From NCBI GenBank assembly GCA_001549895.1, contig AP014719.1, positions 4,526,001 through 4,590,000 on the forward strand: 64,000 nt of DNA, written 5' to 3'. Every line of letters begins with the position of its first letter. Position 1 is the stretch's first letter. Below, piece by piece: positions 51,377 to 62,308 of the stretch. The translations under genes were made by a program, and so were the position numbers. Source of the DNA: Arthrobacter sp. Hiyo8. GTDB taxonomy: Bacteria > Actinomycetota > Actinomycetes > Actinomycetales > Micrococcaceae. The notes under the pieces are model-generated. The model searched no databases and was not told the DNA's origin. It saw only the letters and a list, made by a program, of their open reading frames with translations.

Positions 51377-52328
51377 TCATCGACTGACCGGTTCAGGGTT
51401 GCCGAGGAGTCGCAGTTCATCGCGCCGGGGGAGCCCCTCCCAGTCGCCGGGCACGAGACACACAAATGCACCGGTTCTGACGGCTGTCTGAAGACGCTCC
51501 CCAGCCCCCAAGCCTTCGACGAATTCGGCGAGGTATCCGGCCACGAACGCGTCGCCGGCGCCCACGGTATCGAGGACGTCGATTTCCATGGCTTCCTGTC
51601 GGAAGAGTTGGCCGTCGATGAATGCCAACGCGCCATCTGCGCCCAACTTGATAATCACTTGGCCCGGACCCATGGCGGCGATGCGCCTGGCGGCCTCTTC
51701 GGCGTCGCTGACTGTCCCGACTGCGAGTTCGGCCTCCTCAAGGCCCGCGAAGACGATGTCCACGTGCGGGATGATCTCGCGGTAGGCGCTTCCGGCGGCC
51801 TCGGCGTCCCAGAGCTTGCTGCGGTAATTCAGGTCGAAAGATGCCGGAACACCGGCTGCTTTGGCTGCGGCGACAGCGTAGTGAAGGGTGGAAGCGGCCT
51901 GCGGAGAGAGCGCCGGGGTGATCCCGCTGACATGGAGCAACGCCGCCCCGCAATCAGCCGTTCGTCGACGTCGTCGGGCGCAATCCGGGAACCCGCACTG
52001 CCGGAGCGATAGTACGCAACTTTCTGGGCTGTGGGGTCCGGCGTTCCTTGACCATCAGGCCGGTCGGCGCGTCGTCGTCCACCGTCACGTGGACGACGAC
52101 GCCCTCTGCGCGGATCTCCCGCTCTACAAGCTGGCCGAGGGAATCCGCGCCGATGCGGCTGCACCAGACAGCTTGGACACCCAGGCGTTGCAGGCCGATG
52201 GCGACATTGGACTCAGACCCTCCGATGCCGAGGCTCATGGTGGACGCATGGGCCAGCGGGCCGGCCTTGTCCGAAGCCATGAGCGCCATGGTTTCGCCAA
52301 GGGTGACGACATATGTTCCGTGGCTCAT
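51377..52328 (-). CDS. kdgK: 2-dehydro-3-deoxygluconate kinase, PfkB family (two frame breaks)
   Basis: Phosphorylates KDG to KDPG. It begins MSHGTYVVTLGETMALMASD; SLGIGGSESNVAIGLQRLGV is the substrate-side glycine motif, and DVLDTVGAGDAFVAGYLAEF is the PfkB signature with the catalytic Asp. FDLNYRSKLWDAEAAG is typical of KdgK. Breaks are near 52034 and 51948; corrected length is about 317 residues. It is the last gene of the sugar-acid operon, overlapping the aldolase stop by 4 bases (ATGA at 52325-52328). Confidence 0.9.
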
Positions 52329-52998
52329 CGGGATTCACGCGCCCCATCAACGAGGTTCCGGACCCGTCGCGCCCGCGTGGTCAACTCAGGCAGACTCCCG
52401 CCCTTGAAGGCATCGCCGAGGAGCGGCCTCCGAGGCTCACCGCCAATGCGCCTGCGCGGATCCATGCAGGTACGTCTTCGATAGTGAGGCCGCCTGACGG
52501 GACCACTTGGATGTCAGGGAAGGGGCCGCGGAGTTGCGATATGTAGCCGGGCCCGACCGTGGATGCGGGGAAGAGTTTGACGGCGGTGGCGCCTAGCTTC
52601 CAGCCGGTGTGGAGCTCGGTGGGAGTGAGCCCACCGGGAAAGACGGGCACGCCGCGTCGAGTGCAGGCAGTGATGACGTCCGGTTCGGTGATGGGCGTAA
52701 CGATGTACGCGGCGCCCAGGTCGAGTGCCGTTTCGGCCTCAGCAGGAGTGGTCACCGTGCCGACGCCGATTTCCACGGCATCGCCGAAGCGATCGAGCAA
52801 CAGGGGAAGCTCCTCAAACACTCCGGGCGTGCTCAAGGTCAACTCGATACTGAGCACACCGCCGACCCGAAGGGCTTCGATGACGGGGCTGTAGTCCTTG
52901 GCATGCTTGGCCCGCAACACTGCCACGACCCTGGTGTCGAGGAGGATGGCGGATGGCGCCGGACTGGAGACGGTGTCCGGGGTTTCGAGATGGAACAT
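52325..52998 (-). CDS. eda: 2-dehydro-3-deoxy-phosphogluconate aldolase (one frame break)
   Basis: Class I aldolase splitting KDPG into pyruvate and glyceraldehyde 3-phosphate. Seen: LLDTRVVAVLRAKHAKDYSP, SIELTLSTPGVFEELPLLLD (general-base Glu), GVPVFPGGLTPTELHTGWKL, ATAVKLFPASTVGPGYISQL (Schiff-base Lys) and VVPSGGLTIEDVPAWIRAGA. One base is missing near 52427; the corrected end is RVRNLVDGARESR at 52325, 224 residues in all. Start ATG 52998. A hairpin separates it from the transporter gene upstream. Confidence 0.93.
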
Positions 52999-53035
52999 GG
53001 ATCCCCTTCGTATCTTGGTTGGCTGGCGGGCCTTC

Positions 53036-53061
53036 CCGACGGCGGCACTTGCCGCCGTCGG
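53036..53061 (-). terminator. Hairpin between transporter and aldolase genes
   Basis: An 11-bp perfect stem (CCGACGGCGGC at 53036-53046, complement 53051-53061) has a 4-base loop. It lies past the transporter stop and before the eda start on the same strand. It may partly stop transcription or stabilise the upstream mRNA; no T-run is seen. Confidence 0.5.
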
Positions 53062-53075
53062 TTGCCCTTCGGGTG

Positions 53076-54446
53076 CTATTGGACGTGCTGCGCTTCGGAG
53101 GTCACCGCGATAATCCCGCTTTTGCCGTGTGCCGCGTCCTCGGGGTCCGTGAGGTCGCGGTTCAGGGTTTCCGGTGACATGCGGGTGGCGATGAAGCTGA
53201 TCAGCATGGTCGCCGACATATAGATCGCCACGGGAATCCAGGAGTTGCTGAACATCCCAGCAGTGCCGCGCAGATCATGGGAGCGATGCCTCCGCCGATG
53301 ATGGAAGAGAACTCGCGGCCCAAGGTGACGCCTGCGTAGCGGTAGCGGCTGCCGAAGATCTCCGGGAAGTAGCTCATGTGCACGCCCACCACGCCTTGGC
53401 ATGCCAGGACGAAGCCGACCACGATCACCAACACGATGGCTACCGGCGAGCCGGTGGTCAGCAGCAGGAACGCTGGGGCCGGGAACAGGATGAGTGCGCC
53501 GGTGATAAGTGATACGACGCGCCGGCGCCCGATCTTGTCGGACAGGATTCCGAAGGAGACCGCCGCGACCCCGCCGCAGAGCGAACCGATGAGCAGCACA
53601 GGGGAATGAACTTTGGGTCCGTTCCGATCACGGTGATGAGGTACGAGGCCATGAACACCTGGATCGTGTATGACTGGGTGCTGACGCCGAGGTTCATCAG
53701 GATGACGCGCAGGACGTTGGCCTTGCCGTATTTGGCAACTTCCCGCAGGGGTGCCGGGGTTCCGTGCGGGCCTGCTTGATCTCTTCGAAGACCGGTGATT
53801 CGTCCAGCTTGCGCCGGATGACCAGCGCTGCGATGGTCACGAAGATGCTGGAGAGGAAGACGAGCCTCCAGCCCCACGTGAGCATGTCGTTGGGTGCCAG
53901 CGACTGGGCCGCGATCCACACGAGTGCGCCGAGCGCCGTTCCGGCGGCCGCGCCAACCATGATCAGCGAGGCCAGCTTGCCCGGGTTCCAGGGGCGGCGG
54001 ACTCCGTGAGCAGTGTTGCGCCGCCGGATTGTTCAGCACCGGCGCCGAAGCCCTGGGCAGCGCGGCAGACACACAGCAGGATCGGGCAAGGAGCCCTACC
54101 TGGCCGAAGGTCGGCAGGAGCCCGATGGCCAGGGTCGCCCCACCCATGAGCAGCAGGGTGACCACCAGGACCCACTTGCGGCCAAGCCGATCGCCGAAGT
54201 GGGAGAAGAAGATCCCGCCGAGGGGCCGGAACAGGAATCCGACGGCGAAGGTGCTGAAACTGGCCAGCAGCGCCGCCGCGGGGAAATGTTCGGGAAGAAG
54301 AGCTTGCTGAACACGAGTGCCGACGCGGTGCCGTAGATGACGAAATCGTACAGTTCAAGCGTGGTGCCGATGAGTCCGGCGACGGCGGCTTTCCGGACCT
54401 TGCTTTGGTCCACTGGCGTGGGCGGGAGGTTCGCTGCTGTGGTCAT
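53076..54446 (-). CDS. MFS metabolite:H+ symporter (several frame breaks)
   Basis: Twelve-helix transporter of the MHS branch (ShiA/ProP-like). Seen: KVRKAAVAGLIGTTLELYDF and VIYGTASALVFSKLFFP at the N-terminus, FGDRLGRKWVLVVTLLLMGG (signature loop), AAAGTALGALVWIAAQSLAP, RRKLDESPVFEEIKQAR, SFGILSDKIGRRRVVSLITG and FPEIFGSRYRYAGVTLGREF. It ends SGIIAVTSEAQHVQ. Breaks occur near 54275, 54085, 54000, 53755, 53600 and 53265. ATG 54446 is preferred over 54452 because AAGGAG is then 7 bases away. Context predicts import of the sugar acid used by this operon. Confidence 0.85.
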
Positions 54447-54494
54447 TTCCATACTCCTTTGAATGGATGTCCGCTGGCCCGTACGTGGGCCGAG

Positions 54495-55546
54495 TCAGTA
54501 GGTGATGAGGACTTTGAGGTTGGTGGGGTCGCTCACGGGCGCCGTGAGTGCGGCCGCGGCGTTCGCGAGGTCAAACGTGGAGGTGATGATGGACCGGAGG
54601 TCCACAGCCCCGATGAAGCGAGCTGAATCGCCGTCGGGAACGCGTTGGCGTACCGGAACGCGGTCACCAAGTCGATTTCGAAGCGTTGGAGGAAGCCGAG
54701 CGGGATCCCGTCGACGGTGGGGCGGGCCTGGCCGACGACGGTTGCCCGGGCGGCAGGGGCAAGTGTCAGGATTCCGTCAGCCAGCGCCCTGGTGTTGCCT
54801 GAGCATTCGATCAGGCGATCCATGTCTTTCAGGTCCAAGGCCGTCACCGACGTGTTGATGGTCCGGGTGGCGCCGAACCGGGCAGCAACAGCCAGACGGT
54901 CGTCGTTGACGTCGGTCACGACGATCTCCGACGCGCCGCGGCAGGCCGCCACTTGCGCCACGAGCAGGCCGATCGGCCCGGCGCCTGTGATGAGCACCCG
55001 GTGCCCGGCCCGCACCTGGGCGCGTTCAACCGCCCAGACGGCGACGGCGAGGGGCTCGATCGCTGCCCCGATCTCGGCCGGGATGTTGGCCGGGAGTTCG
55101 TGGAGGGCGGCGTCGGGCACCACCACGTGGCGGGCGAAGAGACCGTCCGTGGGCGGGGAGCCGAAGCAGGTCCCCGCCGGGCAGAGGTTGTAGCGTCCGG
55201 AGAGGCAGGTTGGGCAATTCCGGCACGGGAGCGCCGGTTCAATCACGACGGCGGTGCCCGCGGCAATGCTTGCAGCTTCACCGGCCGCAATGACGACGGC
55301 GGCTCCCTCATGGCCGAGGACAGTGGGCTGCCGGAGGACATTGGTGCCGTTGCGGCCGTCGGCGAAGTAGTGCATGTCCGAGCCGCAGATGCCGCCCGAA
55401 CGCATTTCAACGATGACATCTTTCGGCCCCATGGCTTTGAGGGGTTTCTCTTCGATCCGGAGTTCGCCTGCGCCGTGGAGCACTGCGGCTTCCGTGGTCA
55501 GCGGCAGGGAGGTTCCGTCGGCGCGGCGGACTGTTTGGGTGGTCAT
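54495..55546 (-). CDS. Zinc-dependent sugar-acid dehydrogenase, L-idonate/L-gulonate 5-dehydrogenase-like (one frame break)
   Basis: Medium-chain dehydrogenase. Catalytic zinc: RSGGICGSDMHYFADGRNGT and TVLGHEGAAVV. Structural zinc: four Cys in PCRNCPTCLSGRYNLC. Cofactor fold: VLITGAGPIGLLVAQVAACR with a following Asp (VVTDVNDDRL) that favours NAD. The CGSDMHYFADGRNG stretch resembles IdnD. One base is missing near 54621; the corrected end is DPTNLKVLITY, 350 residues. The start overlaps the uxuB stop (ATGA at 55543-55546). The likely reaction is oxidation of an aldonate at C5, for example L-gulonate to D-fructuronate. Confidence 0.82.
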
Positions 55547-57064
55547 CGGATGCTCCGGGTCTGTGCGGGAAGTAGTGACGTTGACTCGGCGGCAGCGTTT
55601 GCGGCGGCGAGGGGACCTTGCCGGTGGATGATGTCGATCAGCTCGCCTGTGCGCCGGACGAAGCTTTCGCGGGTCGCGAGTTCGTCACCTAGGAGATGGT
55701 GTTCGCCGAGTACCTTCGCCGCGAGGTCCCGCCCGGAGCTGGATCCCGCTGCGAGGTCCTGGAGTGTCCCGCGGGCGGGTCCTGCATCGCGTTGGCGTGG
55801 TTGCCGGGGTCGAATCCTCGAAGAGGTGCGATGCATGAGAGATACGCGGCGACGGTGAGGGCGAGGTAGTGGGGCATGGCCCCGGCGTCGAGCATTTCCA
55901 AGGCGGGAATCGGGATCCGCTGGCGGAGTTTGACGGATCCGTCGCTGCCTACCTGGCTGGTCCGGTGCCCCAATGCCGAATTGCGCCAACGCAGGAAGAG
56001 TTGCTCCTCGTAGGCGTCGACGTCGACGGCCCCTGGCACAGTGACGCTTGGCAGGTACTCGTCGCGGAGGACCCGGCGGGCGGCGGCTTCGATGTAGTCG
56101 ATGCCAGCAGCATCGGGAATGGTGGCCGCTCCGGACAGCGCTCCGAGGTACGCGATCAGGGAATGGGTGCCGTTCAAGAGCCTGACCTTGAGTTGCTCAT
56201 AGCCTGCGACGTCGTCCGTGAAGATCGCACCTCCGGCCTCCCAAGCAGGGCGGCCGGCTATGAAGTCGTCCTCCAGGATCCACATCGTGAATGGCTCTGC
56301 TGGCACGGGGATCTGGTCCGCATAGCCGAGTTGTTCGGCGACGAGGCTACGGTAGCGGTCCGTCGTGGCGGGCACGATCCGGTCCACCATGGATGACGGA
56401 AAGGTGACGTTCGCATCGATCCATTGCAGCGCCTCGGCGGCCTCGCCGGCCGGGAGCAATGAGGCAAATTCGCGGACGAGCCGTTGGGTGTGGTGCCCGT
56501 TGTCCGCCAGGTTGTCGCAACTGAGGACCGTCACTGGTTTACCGTGGGTTCGTGCCCGCTGCTGAAGTCCGCGGACGATCTGCCCGATCGGGGTGCGGGG
56601 GCAGCGCCGTTGGCGAGATCGTGCTGCACGTCAGGGTCGGAAACGTTCAGCGAGCCTGTTGCCGGGCTGTAGGTGTAGCCGTTTTCCGTGACCGTCAGGG
56701 ACACGATGCGCGTGGTCTCGGCACCGATGACGGCCACCACGCGCTGCGGTTCCTGGGCCGCGACGAAGGCATCTGTGTGCACGCGAGGGGTCGAGAACTT
56801 CGATCCCTCGGGTGAGATTTCCACCACGGTGTAGAGCATGTCCTGGGCGTGCATGGCGTCGGTAATGGCTGAGGAACGGCTGGAAACTCCGATGATTCCC
56901 CAGTCACCACCGCGGGAGGCTATGGCGGCTTCCGTGTACACGGCCTGGTGTGCGCGGTGGAAGTTTCCGAAACCGAGGTGCACGATGCCGGGAGCCGGGG
57001 CGGCAGTTCGCCGAAGGATTCCTGGTGTTCCCGCGTTCAGCGGCGGCAGGATTGGTGTGGCCAT
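55543..57064 (-). CDS. uxuB: Mannitol dehydrogenase family protein, probable fructuronate reductase (two frame breaks)
   Basis: Long-chain polyol dehydrogenase, 507 residues after correction. Seen: APGIVHLGFGNFHRAHQAVY (cofactor loop), DWGIIGVSSRSSAITDAMHA, VTVLSCDNLADNGHHTQRLV, FPSSMVDRIVPATTDRYRSL and FEQLKVRLLNGTHSLIAYLG-like YEQLKVRLLNGTHSLIAYLG (catalytic Lys, Asn and His). Breaks are near 56599 and 55775. In context it interconverts D-fructuronate and D-mannonate; mannitol or altronate specificity cannot be excluded by sequence alone. It starts 3 bases after the mannonate dehydratase stop. Confidence 0.85.
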
Positions 57065-57067
57065 GGG

Positions 57068-58284
57068 TCACCAGTCCTTCATGGAGCCATCGAGCTCCCG
57101 CGCGATGGGCAGGAAGGCCTGCGTGTACGGGAAGCGGGCTGCGGCTGCTTCGTCAACCTGGACGCCCAGGCCGGGCTCGTCACCTGGGTGCAGGTAGCCG
57201 TCCTCGAAGCGGAAGCTCGATTGGAACACCTCCGAGACCAAGGGGTCGTACCCCATGTACTCCTGGATGGCGAAGTTGCTGGTGGCAAGGCCGAGGTGCA
57301 GCGAAGCGGACAGGTTGATGGGGGAGACGTCGGACGGGCCGTGGGGTGCGCCCTTGATCTGGTAGACCTCGGCGAGAGCCAGGATCTTGCGTACGTGGGA
57401 GATGCCTCCGGCATGTACGACGGCGGTGCGGATGTAGTCGATGAGCCGTTCAGTGATGAGCAACTCGGCGTCCCAGACGGTGTTGAAGACTTCGCCGATG
57501 GCCAAGGGAATGGTGGTCTGCTGACGCAGCGTACGGAGCAACCGCTGGTTCTCGGCGGGGTGGCGTCCTCGAGCCAGAACAGGTCCACGTCTTCCAAAGA
57601 GCGGGCCAAGCGGGCGGCTTCGGTGGGGTTGAGCCGGTGGTGGACGTCGTGGAGGAGCTTGAGCTCGGGGCCGACGTGCTCACGCACTGCGGAGAGGATC
57701 TTCGGGGCGTGGCGCAGGTAGGCAGAGGTGTCCCAGTCTTCTTCGACTGGACCGGCACCGCGTCCGGCCGGTTCATAACTCGCGGCACCCTTGGTGACGC
57801 CATAAACCTTGTCGAGGCCGGGGACGCCGGACTGGGCACGGACGGCGCGGAAGCCCTGCTCGCGGCGTTGGTCTATCGAGTCCAGCAACTCCGGAAGGTC
57901 CCAGCCGGTGGCGTGCGTGTACGTGAGGATCTTGTCGCGGGCCGCGCCGCCCAGGAGTTGGTAGACCGGAACCCCGAGGGCCTTGCCTTTGATGTCCCAG
58001 AGGGCGAGGTCGATGGCGCCGATCGCGGCCATGGTCACCGGCCCGCGGCGCCAGTATGCACCTTTGTAAAAGTATTGCCAGGTGTCTTCGATGCGGTCCG
58101 CGTCCCTGCCCAGCAGGGCTGGGGCAAGGTGATCGCGCAGATAGCTCGCGACAGAGAGTTCGCGGCCGTTCAGGGTCGCGTCACCCCATCCGACGATGCC
58201 GTCGTCGGTGGTGATCTTGAGGGTGACGAAGTTGCGGCTGGGGCTGGTTACCAGGACGTCGACGTCGACGATTTTTCGGGTCAT
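57068..58284 (-). CDS. D-mannonate dehydratase, enolase superfamily ManD group (one frame break)
   Basis: Removes water from D-mannonate to give KDG. Seen: VDVLVTSPSRNFVTLKITTD, DTWQYFYKGAYWRRGPVTMA, LKLLHDVHHRLNPTEAARLA (metal Asp), LFWLEDATPAENQ (Glu) and IPLAIGEVFNTVWDAELLIT (Glu), then AVVHAGGISHVRKILALAEV (His/Asp region). The YGVTKGAASYEPAGRGAG stretch is typical of ManD. One base is missing near 57558; corrected length is 405 residues. Members of this group act on mannonate, on gluconate, or on neither efficiently; the uxuB neighbour favours mannonate. The start overlaps the upstream stop by 4 bases. Confidence 0.87.
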
Positions 58285-59260
58285 CGGGAAATCACTACAT
58301 TCTTCAGCGGCTGGTTCGTGGAAAGGCGGGTGATGTTTTCGGCAATCTCAAGTGCACGGCTGCGGAAGGTCTCTGCAGTGACGCCGGAGGAGTGCGGGGT
58401 CATGATGACGTTGTCCAGCCGGCCGAACGGCAGGGTGGAAGGGTCGCCGCGGCCGTCAGTGCCCGGGTATTGGTACCAGACATCAATCGCAGCGCCCGCG
58501 ATCCGCCGGTCTTTCAGGGCTTCGTAGAGGGCGGCTTCGGCGACGACCGGTCCGCGGGCAATGTTGACGAGCAAGCCGTCCGGGCCGAGGTCGTCGAGTT
58601 CGGCCGCGCCTACGATGCCGGTGGTTTGCTCCGTGAGCGGAATGCTGACCACGAGGATGTCGGATTCGCTCAGTGCCTCGCCGAGGCGTTCGGTGGTACC
58701 TGCCCAGCGCAAGGAGTTCGCCTGTGCGTCCACGCTTCCGCTGCGGGTGATGGCGATGCCCTCGGCGCCGAAGGCCCTAAGGAGCGACCATGCTGCCCCG
58801 CCGATGTGCCCGAACCCGAGGAAGGTCACCACGGCGCCGCGGAGTGTTTCCGGTTGCCGGATCTCGGAAGAGTAGACGGAGGATGACCAGACACCGCTCC
58901 GCAGCGCCGCGTCCTGGCCGATCAGGTTGCGACGGAGGGCCACCAAAACCGCGGCGATATGTTCGGCAATGGAGCTTTCGTGGTGGAAGGTGTTCGCGCA
59001 CACCGCCCCTGCGGGCAGTGCGGACGCGTCGATACCGTCGTATCCGGCACCGCCCACGTGGACCAGGCGCAAGTTGCCCGCGGCGAGCCCATGGCTTCGG
59101 TGAAGCGTGGCCCGACGTAGACGTCGGCATCTTTGAGGTCGGTGAGCACCGCATGCTCGCTCCAGCTGTCGTGCCAGGAGGTGAGGGCGCCCTCGGGGAG
59201 TGCGGCTTCGAAGGTGGAGCGGTGGGGCATCAGGTTGGGGTCTGCGATGACGATTCTCAT
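58281..59260 (-). CDS. D-2-hydroxyacid dehydrogenase (one frame break)
   Basis: NAD(P)-dependent reductase of the phosphoglycerate/glyoxylate/2-ketoaldonate reductase group. Seen: MRIVIADPNLMPHRSTFEAA, HVGGAGYDGIDASALPAGAV, VTFLGFGHIGGAAWSLLRAF (cofactor loop), LLVNIARGPVVAEAALYEAL (catalytic Arg) and NVIMTPHSSGVTAETF (catalytic His). One base is missing near 59089; corrected length is 326 residues. In this operon it may reduce a 2-ketoaldonate to feed the idonate/gulonate-type dehydrogenase (inference). Confidence 0.82.
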
Positions 59261-59262
59261 GG

Positions 59263-60250
59263 CTACTTTCCCTGGAGGGCTTGCTCTGCGGTGCGCGCGG
59301 CAAAAGTGGAGCCACGCACGATGAGTTGGGAACTGAGGTGGACGGCTTCCGTGGCCATCGGCTTTCCGGCCATCTGCTCCAGGAGGAGCTCAAGGCTGAG
59401 GGCGCCGCTTCGGTCGATGGGTACACGGACAGAAGTGAGTCCGGGTTCTGCCGCGGCGGCAATGTCGAGGTCGTCGATGCCGACAACACTGATGTCCTCC
59501 GGGCAGTGGTAGCCGAGCGTCCGGGCACCGGCGAGCATGCCGATGGCGACCAGGTCGTTGTAGGCGATCACCGCGGTGGCACCGCTGGCGACCACCGACG
59601 CCGCCGCGGCCAATCCGCCGTCGACCGTTGCATTCTGGTTCCCCACGGTGACAAGCTCGATGCCCCAATCGGCGCAGAAGCGGGTGATGGCTGCACGTCG
59701 CTGGCTGTTGGCCCACGATGACGCGGGTCCGGGAATGTAAGCAAGCTTGCGGTGACCGAGGGCGTAGAGATGCTCGACGGCTTGGCGGATTCCCTCGCCG
59801 GCCTCCATGAGCACCCGTGCGGCGTGCTCCGCCTCGCCATTGATCACGACCAGCGGTGCGCTGCCCGCGAGATCGTGGATCTGCTCGGAAGGCAGCCGGG
59901 GTGAGCAAAGGATGATGCCATCCACGCCCGTGGCAAAGGATTCAAGATGTGCGCGTTCCCGCGAGGACGATTCGGAGGTGTCGGCGAGGACCATCCGGTG
60001 GCGGCCGTGCATGCCTGGTCCTGGATGGCTTTGATGAGGGCGGCGAAAACCGCATTTGAAATGTCGGGGACGATGACGCCGAACGTCCGGCTGCCCGTCA
60101 CTCCGGGCACGTCGTATCCCAACTGCTCGGCCGCGGCCATGACCTTCTGCCGCGTTTCGGCTGCCAGCCGGCCGGGGTCTCCGAATGCCCTCGACGCCGT
60201 TGCCAGGGAGACCCCGCCAGCTTTGCGACATCCGTGAGTTTTGCCGACAT
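59263..60250 (-). CDS. LacI family transcriptional regulator (two frame breaks)
   Basis: DNA-binding helix-turn-helix MSAKLTDVAKLAGVSLATAS then RAFGDPGRLAAETRQKV, hinge, and a periplasmic-binding-like ligand domain (FGVIVPDISNAVFAALIKAI, VVGIDDLDIAAAAEPGLTSV). It ends AARTAEQALQGK. Breaks are near 60214 and 60012; corrected length is 329 residues. ATG 60250 has GGAGGA upstream. It is the first gene of the sugar-acid operon and probably represses it through the palindrome at 60299-60310. The inducer would be a sugar acid. Confidence 0.9.
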
Positions 60251-60287
60251 CTGTCCTCCAGTTGCTTCGTTGAAACCTTGTCCTGCA

Positions 60288-60317
60288 AGTATGGAAAGAC
60301 TTGTACAAGTTTGTCAA
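60288..60317 (-). promoter_or_regulatory. Promoter of the lacI/sugar-acid operon with embedded operator
   Basis: On the minus strand TTGACA (complement of 60312-60317) and CATACT (complement of 60288-60293) are 18 bases apart. Within that spacer lies the perfect 12-base palindrome ACTTGTACAAGT (60299-60310). A related half-matching element, TTGCACAA, is at 60322-60329. A repressor bound there would block RNA polymerase directly. Confidence 0.72.
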
Positions 60318-60428
60318 TGGTTTGCACAAGGTTGTTGGGACTGCCGGTTTGCCTGGATCCGTTGAGCGTCGCGTAGCTGCGGAGTAGGGTGGCCCCACCC
60401 ACCTCGCACCACCAATTGAGGAGCGACC

Positions 60429-62247
60429 ATGTCACATCTCAAACTTCGACTGGCCACCATGACGGCAGTACTCGCGCTAAGCGTGGCGAGCGGGGCCGTC
60501 ACCAATCCTGCCTTTGCCGATCCGCGCCAGACTGAAAAGACCGCCACCGCCACCGGATACGGCGGCGCGGTCAGCACCGTAGACCCTGAAGCATCCGCTG
60601 CCGCCATCGAGGTCCTCCGCAAAGCGGCAACGCGGCGGACGCCGCCGTCGCCGCCGCCGCGACGCTAGGCGTGACCGAACCGTACAGTGCCGGATCGGTG
60701 GTGGCGGCTACTTCGTGTTCTACAACGCGAAGACCGGCAAGATCGGCACCATCGACGGGCGCGAGACCGCGCCGGCGGCGATGCCGCATGACGCGTTCAT
60801 CGATCCCGCCACGGGGAAGCCGTACAACTTCACTCCCGAGCTCGTTACCAGTGGCGTTTCAGTCGGTGTCCCCGGAACAGCGGCAACCTGGGAGCGCGCT
60901 CTGGAGCGTTGGGTACTTTAAGCCTTGGAGATGCCCTCCAGCCGGCCATCAAGGTTGCGAGCCGGGGCTTCGTCGTTGACCAAACCTTCCGCCAACAGAC
61001 ACTCGACAACAAGCTCCGTTTCGGGGCGTTCAGCTCCACCAGCAAGCTGTTCCTCCCAGGAGGCGACGCACCCGCCGTCGGCAGCGTCTTCCAGAACCAC
61101 GACCTCGCCGCGACTTATCGGCTCCTCGCGAAGGAGGGCATCAGCGCCTTCTACGACGGCCCGCTGGCCGCCGAGATCGCGGCAACAGTCCAGGCCCGCC
61201 GAAGACTGCCACCACCACGCTGCCCATCCCGGTGGGCACATGACCACAGCCGACCTCGCCGCCTACAAGGCCCTGGACCAGGCGCCCACCCACGTCGACT
61301 ACCGCGGCCTCGATGTCTACGGCATGGCGCCGTCGAGCAGCGGGGCACCACCGTGGGCGAGGCGCTCAACATCCTGGACACGGTCAACCTCTCGGAAATG
61401 TCCAAACCCGCCGCTCTGCATCACTACCTCGAGGCGAGCGCGCTCGCGTTCGCCGACCGTGGAAAGTACGTTGGGGACCCGGCCTTCGTCGATGTTCCTA
61501 CGGAAGCGCTCACCGACCCGATCTTCGGCAAGGAACGCGCCTGCCAGATCGACCCGCTGCACGCGGCCACGAAGCCCGTCGCACCGGGGATGTGACCGGG
61601 TACGACGGCGTGTGCCCGGCTTCCGCTGCCGCGCTCGCCGATGAGAAGGACACAGAGAACATCTCGACGACCAACATGACGGTCGCGGACAAGTGGGGGA
61701 ACGTGGTCGAATACACGCTCACCATCGAGCAGACCGGCGGATCAGGCATCGTGGTACCGGGACGCGGTTCCTGCTCAACAACGAGATGACCGATTTCTCG
61801 GCCGTCTACAGCGCGAGCGACCCCAACCGAATCGATCCCGGCAAGCGCCCACGCTCGTCGATGTCCCCGACCATCATCCTCAAGGATGGCAAGCCGTTCC
61901 TCGCTCTCGGCTCGCCCGGCGGATCGACGATCATCACAACCGTGCTGCAAACCATCTTGAACAGGGTGGACCTGGGCATGAGCATTTCCGACGCGATCGC
62001 CGCACCGCGTGCCTCCCAACGGAACACGGCAAAGGTCACGGCCGAACCGGAGTTCATCACGGCGTACGGTAGCCAACTCACACCATATGGCCACCAGTTC
62101 ACGCCATCCGGCGACGCATTCACCTCGGCGGCGGAGATCGGTGCCGCAACCGCGATCGAGTTCAGGCCCGGCGGGCTCATGATCGCTGCCGCCGAGCCGG
62201 TCAGACGAGGCGGCGGCTCGGCGATGGTGCTGAAACCATCGCCGTGA
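60429..62247 (+). CDS. ggt: Gamma-glutamyltranspeptidase (several frame breaks)
   Basis: Exported Ntn-hydrolase that cleaves gamma-glutamyl bonds and self-processes into two chains. The signal peptide is in MSHLKLRLATMTAVLALSVA then SGAVTNPAFA. Large-chain blocks: GIGGGGYFVFYNAKTGKIGT, DGRETAPAAMPHDAF, SSSGGTTVGEALNILDTVNL, ADRGKYVGDPAFVDVPTEAL. Small chain: ISTTNMTVADKWGNVVEYTL, with Thr as nucleophile; GKRPRSSMSPTIILKDGKPF and LGSPGGSTIITTVLQTILNR follow. Breaks are near 60627, 60693, 60905, 61200, 61344, 61590 and 61763. Length is about 608 residues. The promoter lies between it and lacI. Confidence 0.9.
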
Positions 62248-62308
62248 GACGAATGCGGAATCCATTCAGGCTGCTGACACCGGGGGTGGGCCGGGGTAGC
62301 TTGTCCCC

